A stretch of 64,000 nucleotides of DNA from Camellia lanceoleosa. Taxonomy: Eukaryota > Streptophyta > Magnoliopsida > Ericales > Theaceae. The stretch covers positions 62,900,009 to 62,964,008 of the forward strand of contig CM045761.1 in NCBI GenBank assembly GCA_025200525.1, in the 5' to 3' direction. The translations under genes were made by a program, and so were the position numbers. How positions within the stretch are numbered: position 1 is the stretch's first letter; the number at the start of each line of letters is the position of its first letter. The notes below the pieces were generated by a model. It searched no databases. It was not told where the DNA came from and saw only the letters and a program-made list of their open reading frames with translations. Of the stretch, positions 58,966 through 64,000 are shown piece after piece.

Positions 58966-61334
58966 GATGTGATGACCGGTTTTGGGTTTCAATAGTTTTG
59001 TGTAATGGAGTGGTATGTATTTCTTTCAGTTTGCTCATCATTTTGAGTCATTGAAATTTCTTTATACTCTTACTTAACCTCTTAATGTTTCCGAGTTAAG
59101 AATTTTGAGTTTTGGGGGTTAGAACTTGTCTTGGGGTGTAAAATCGTTTTCTGGGCAACTTGGTGGAACCGCTCGAGTGAAACCACTCAATGGAAGGGGT
59201 TTTTTGGGCAAAATTTCCACTTGTGCGGAATTGGGAATCGCTCGAGCGGATTTGGGTGAAATTTTTGGGCCTTCTCTGGACCATTCCACTCGTGAAGGGC
59301 AATTCCAAACTGTTTGTGTGGATTTGGGATTCTGCTCGTGCGGATTTGGAACCGCATGGGCAGATTTCAATGCGTTTGTCTAGATTTCTGTGCTCTTTTC
59401 CTCAAAACTGATGCCCAAGAGTTGTTTTGACCACTTTTTTAACTCTATATATACATTCATATTTGTTCTCACTTCTCTCTATAAACCCACCAAATTTCAA
59501 TCTTCTCTTTAAGATTTAGCAAGATCTACCAAGAATTTGAGGGGGCTTTTTACACCGAATCGAAGAGGGCGACAAGGGCTACATTCTCATCGATCAAATC
59601 GAGTTTTCCGAGTTTTCCTCAACATCCAATTTTTAGGGTTTTTCATCCTCTTCCTCTCCAAAGCTTGAGGTAGGGATTTCTTAGAGTTATATATATATAT
59701 ATTTCTACAAGTCTATGCTTATTTGGAGCTTTTCTTTGTATTTGAACTTATGATTTTGGATTTACTTACTCTAAATGATTTTTAAAGTGGGTTTTCTCTA
59801 TATTTTCCAAATCCTTAACGATGTGTTTGGTTGGGGGATTTAGAGAGGGATTTGGAAAAGGAAAGGAAAAAGGTGTGTGAAACTAGGTGAAATGTAGATA
59901 TATTTTATTCACATTTCACCTACATTTTCCATTGCCCTTTCCAAATCCATCCTCAAATCTCCCAACCAAACACAATATAAGAGTATGAGCAATGTTGTCA
60001 CGTGTATGTGTTGTTTGGGTAAGACCCTTTCAAAAATGGGGAAAAAATCAAATTTTGGTGAAACTCTAGAAATTGGGAATTGTGAAAAATGTTGAGATAT
60101 TATGAAATTCATGATTTATAAAGTATTATGGTGAATAAATTGGGGAGGATTACCATGTTTGTATTAATGAGGGGAATTTTGGAAAGATAGGAAATGTTTA
60201 ATTTTGGAAGTTTGATATATAGTATATCAATGAATTGGCTTGAAGTGACGAATTTGAAATGGTTGATTAATATGTGGAAGATGCACGTAAATGGTATTAT
60301 TATTTACCTCTCGATAGATTTATTATATATGAGATTACCTTGTGAAAAGGTATGGAAATTTTTTATCACAATGGAAGATTGTGTGGTGGAAATTGAAATT
60401 GAAATTATTCAAGTACATTGTTACATATCGCATTGCCAATCCATTTCATTTGTTGTCTTTGATTTCGAATTGTAATTGAAAACTATTGTTTTGAGAAAGG
60501 AAATTGGGTTATGAAACAAGATCATATTGATTTGTTTTGAGGTAAATACATTGGTAAGTCTGGATAGAGGGTGTAGTTTGTATTAGTTAAGTTGGCCTAA
60601 GTGTCCATGGTGAAAGGTCGAAAACACGCGCGGAGAAGGTACCACGTGCCTTCCGGTTAGCAACCGGTGAAGTGGGATTTGGTAGTGCTAGTTATGCCTA
60701 CTTGCAGACACCAACCTGGGGATTACCTGAGTCGTATTTATTGCCCTGTTGAACTATATTGAAATTACTAAATTGTTAAATTTTCAAAATTGCATTTTGC
60801 ACAAAAGTTTCAAAAGATAAAGACATTGAATGTGGTTTGGCATATGTATTCATTCCATGAGATTGAATAAAATGTATATACTTTGTTAAGGTTTTCCTAC
60901 TAGACTTTGTACTCACCTCTATGGGATTTTGTGTAAGAAATGATGTGGTGATCCCACCAAGTTAGAGGCATGGAGATATGTTTTGAGAGCACAAGGCTCT
61001 TTTCTTTTGTTGTAATTATTTTTTTGACAAGCCAAGGGCTTTATGTGTATGGGTTTGAAACCACTTTTGTGTAACCAAGCTTAAGCCTTAGAATTTGTAG
61101 CCCTTGAGAGCATTAATTCATACTAAACTTCTTTGCTCTGTGCTATGGATAAATATTTTAGGAATGTTGAATATATAACCAAGATATGGAGCATTCTTTT
61201 GTAAATCTCTTGAGGGTTAGCGAATTACAAATGTTGGAGATTTGATGAGGATGTTAATATTGTGATTTATTTACGTTTGCATGAAATAATGGAAGTTGGT
61301 GAATCTTTATTGTGTAAATTTTTGGGGCGTGACA
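58966..61334 (+). mobile_element. PLF-6, LTR-like repeat in a polygalacturonase intron
   Basis: It ends GGGGCGTGACA. The start is near GATGTGATGACCGG, with GTGTG (58961-58965) and GTGAG (61335-61339) as a 4/5 duplication, so the exact left end is uncertain by a few bases. Palindrome-like words lie at 59168-59345 with one exact CGCTCGAGCG at 59239. A TATA box (CTATATATAC, about 59444) is followed by a CT-rich leader and GAGGTAGGGA (59668). The TTGGCC..GTGAAAG..CGAAAA module is at 60590-60630. It contains the MITE 59822-59974. Non-coding. Confidence 0.78.
59822..59974. mobile_element. Small MITE with TGTGTTTGGTTGGG ends
   Basis: The ends are inverted: TGTGTTTGGTTGGGGGATTT (59822) and AAATCTCCCAACCAAACACA (ending 59974), with longer pairing inwards (GAGGGATTTGGA against TCCAAATCCATC). 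About 153 bp, non-coding. It is the same family as the interrupted copy around copia element 2. Confidence 0.75.
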
Positions 61335-62550
61335 GTGAGAGCATTTCATTCATCTTAATAGAGAATGGATCATCCAGAATAAATACAAAGGCAAGCATAA
61401 CATTTTATTTATGAAAAAAAAATTTGGCACCACTCTAGAAAAATTTCTAGGTCTTACAACTCAATAATAATACTTGCACTAATAGTTTTGTTATAGTAAT
61501 TAATGGATTCTCATTTCTATTGGGGAATAGGAAAACTTGGGCTAGTGAAAACAATTTTGTTATCATCTCATGCCATATATTTTGGTGCAGTCTATTAAAT
61601 TTCAAAAGGTAACGAATGTTGCTATACGAGGATATCAATTTGGTGAATAATAAGGGTTTCCATATGACAATCACGAATTGCAACAATTTTAGTTGAATGC
61701 CTCAATATTACGCACCTAGAAATAGCCCGAATACATATGGCATCCATATTAGCCGCTCGATCAAGTTCGTATCTAACTCTGTCATTGGAATCGATGATGA
61801 TTACATTTCTATTGGTGAATGTGAATATCTCCGGTATTACTTGTGGTCCAGACATGACATCAAGTAAAATGATAAATTAAATAATCTCATCTATACCATA
61901 TTCTCTTACTAGTATATATATTTTCAAGATATGTTGTTGAATTGTTGTCTTTTGCAAAGATTGGTAGCCTTGGAAAAAGCCCTCAAGAAAACAAAGCAGT
62001 GTTAGCGGAATTTTGTATCCAACTCTTCTTTGACAAATATAACAAATGATGTGATGATCAAAACCTTCCACAATTCACCTAAAATCCAAGCTTCCAACAT
62101 CACTTTTGAAGACATAACCATGAAGGATGTTCAAAATCCCATCATTATCGATCAACATTATCGCTCTAAAAACACAACCAACTAGGGTAATAAATATATC
62201 TTAGCTATACACATCATGGAAAAGAAAAACAAGAAAATATAGATAGTAATATATGTATACTTTTTAGCCAATTTTATTAATTACTAACTATGTTATTAAC
62301 TTGTATGGTTTAGGTATCTCTTGCGAAGATCAGTGATGTTCAATATAGGAACATAACGGATAGCTCGGTTTCAAATGTTGCAGTCACTCTTAATTGCAGT
62401 AGTTCGGTCCCTTGTGAAGGCATCGAATTAGTTGACATTGATATCATCCTTAGCTCCAACTGTTTAAAGAAGTTGTTGCCTCTTTCATCTTCATGCAGCT
62501 TTGCTAAACCAGTCTTCAAGGGTAAACAAAACTCACCAACTTGCGAATAA

Positions 62551-63968
62551 ACTTTCTTATTTATTGATGATATCATTACCACAAAATTACAGAAATCACT
62601 ACTGCCACAATTTATTTCTTTATTTTTGTATAAATATTCTAGAAGTTTGGTATTTTCTTTCAATGGATTATATATACTATTATTTTATTTATGCTTTCTA
62701 AAAGTTGTTGCGGTACTAATTGATAAAGACAATTTGTTACAACATAGATTTTCCGAGATTTCATCATAAGGATAATTTCTAGGAAGAATTATTATTGCAA
62801 TGTACTAATTGATAAGGATAATTTCTTAGGGAAATTTGGCTATAAACCCCCATTAGCTTCCTCTTCTTATTAAAATGACAAAATAAAAATAATAATAATA
62901 CTTTCAAAACCCCCCTCATAATTATAAAGTCTTGTATGAATGACAAAATTTGTTATTTAAATATTTTATCTGACCATTATACCCTCTCTATCTATCTCTT
63001 TCTTTTATAACACGTCACAAGAAGAGCGACGCTACAAGACACACACACACTCTCTCTCTCTCTCTCTCTCTCTCTCTTCACTATCTCTACCGTTGATGGT
63101 TGTTCATTGCCTCCACCATCTTTTATTGTTGGCGGCCACTCATCATCCTCACCATCGGCCGGCGACCACCATTTTTCCCATCAAACCACCATTATCTCAT
63201 ATTCGATACCTACAAACTCAGATTTGAGATCAATAACTTCAAATCTGAGATAAATAAACTCAAATTTGATAGAAAAATGAGAAAGTGGGAGATTGCAATG
63301 AAAAATCAAGAGTTTTTTGTTTGTTTGTTCATAGATCTAAAAGTAAAATTTGACTCTGGTTCATTCATTTAGTATACACTTTGTTTTTTGTAGCAGTAAA
63401 ATTTTACTCTAGTTAACGACATGCCAATCTTCTTAACGACAGTAAAATTTTACTTTGAATTATAACAAATTTTACTTTAAGACACACTACAAGAATGGCT
63501 TTACAGGAGAGGGTTGCATCATGAATCACAGTAAAATTTTACTTTTTGAAGAAAAGCGAGCATCATGACAAGAAGAAAGAAAGATAAGAAGACAGAGTTT
63601 GAAAATAGAGCATCATGGGAAGAAGAAGAAGAAGAATAAGAAAAAGACGAGAGAGAGAGAGAGAGAACATAAATTGTGAGTGATACATATATACACACAC
63701 ATACATAGAGAACATGAACCGTTAACTGGTGGGAGAGAGAGTAAAGGATCTTAGATCTGAGGTTCACAAGCCGCAAACTGTCATTTTCCAACAACGACGA
63801 CGGTGAATGATCTCAGATCTAAAGTCGTGGATGCTACAAATGACGGCCTAATGAAGACAACAAGAAAGTGTTCCATAGGGAGTAACGGTGGCGCCGGTGG
63901 AGAGCAACAATGGTAAAGAGAGTGAGATAGAGAGAAGAGATATTGAAATGAGAAAGAGTTTGCAGATC

Positions 63969-64000
<32 letters not shown>
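62551..64000. other. Right end: AT-rich DNA and microsatellites, no gene seen
   Basis: It contains a CA/CT microsatellite (63038-63077), GA run (63650-63666), TA/CA run (63687-63703) and a GT run reaching the window end (63971-64000). CT-rich leader-like sequence at 62990-63110 and ACCATCGGCCGGCGACC words could belong to a MULE-type element whose other end lies outside. The frames at 63100-63372 and 63519-63794 show no recognisable protein. Confidence 0.5.

Larger units (their letters stand above)
58302..62550 (+). pseudogene. Polygalacturonase (GH28) pseudogene, five exons
   Basis: Exons: 58302 to about 58466 (signal-like N-terminus, then DVTKFGAKPD), 58573-58889 (AFIQAWN, FDGQG), 61591-61863, 61960-62186 and 62314-62550. 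GH28 enzymes hydrolyse pectin in the cell wall, and this copy looks exopolygalacturonase-like. Damage: TGA at 58645-58647, frameshifts in exons 3 and 4, TAG at about 62008. Catalytic positions are altered: NTDG reads NTYG, GDDC reads DDDY, and the RIK substrate motif reads MIK. The last exon is intact (VSLAKISDVQYRNI to stop). Intron 2 carries PLF-6. Confidence 0.9.

Overview
This is nuclear DNA from a flowering plant, most likely a eudicot. It is AT-rich, and I found no intact host gene. The window is almost entirely nested transposable elements (plant Ty1/copia, Ty3/gypsy Tat-type, CACTA, Mutator-like foldbacks, small MITEs) plus one dead host gene, a polygalacturonase. Nothing in the sequence fixes the species. 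All coding remnants carry stops or frameshifts, so this looks like old heterochromatic or intergenic sequence.

Layout. (1) 1 to about 9201: a long LTR-like repeat cut by the window start and split by copia element 1 (476-7841). (2) 9202-10858: AT-rich, with a foldback at 9420-9745. (3) 10859-12596: a second copy of the long LTR-like repeat, target-site duplication (TSD) TCACA. (4) 12597-14238: AT-rich degenerate tandem repeats. (5) 14248-15086: a Mutator-like foldback with a perfect 9-bp TSD. (6) 15835-31552: a sibling foldback broken by an LTR-like repeat (16039-30780, TSD TTTTT), itself broken by an 11.9-kb Tat-type gypsy element (16535-28406, TSD TCTCT). This is a three-level nest. (7) 32541-41155: a CACTA element (TSD CTT) holding an LTR-like repeat (37032-39389, TSD ATATA) and a captured exon resembling ribosomal protein L31. 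(8) 42079-45070: another Mutator-like TIR element holding an LTR-like repeat (42704-44880, TSD CGAAC). (9) 45284-54095: copia element 2 (TSD TGTTC), apparently inside a small MITE. (10) 54861-57580: a different solo LTR (TSD CATAG) with a 39-bp minisatellite. (11) 58302-62550: a five-exon polygalacturonase pseudogene with an LTR-like repeat in its second intron. (12) 62551-64000: simple repeats, no gene seen.

The six long LTR-like repeats are diverged members of one family, labelled PLF-1 to PLF-6 here. They have 5-bp TSDs, ends of the type TGTNAYGNCC, and a cluster of short CpG-rich palindromes (CGCTCGAGCG in PLF-4, 5 and 6; other near-palindromes in PLF-1, 2 and 3). In the clearest copies the cluster sits just upstream of a TATA box. 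Three copies appear to start with TA rather than TG.

The most unusual coding signal is antisense. The Tat element carries, between its polymerase region and 3' LTR, a minus-strand gene of at least two parts: an N-terminal region resembling the plant 'putative gypsy type transposon' domain and a 408-codon coiled-coil, acid-tailed region broken by only two stops. Copia element 2 independently carries a shorter minus-strand coiled-coil ORF in the equivalent position.
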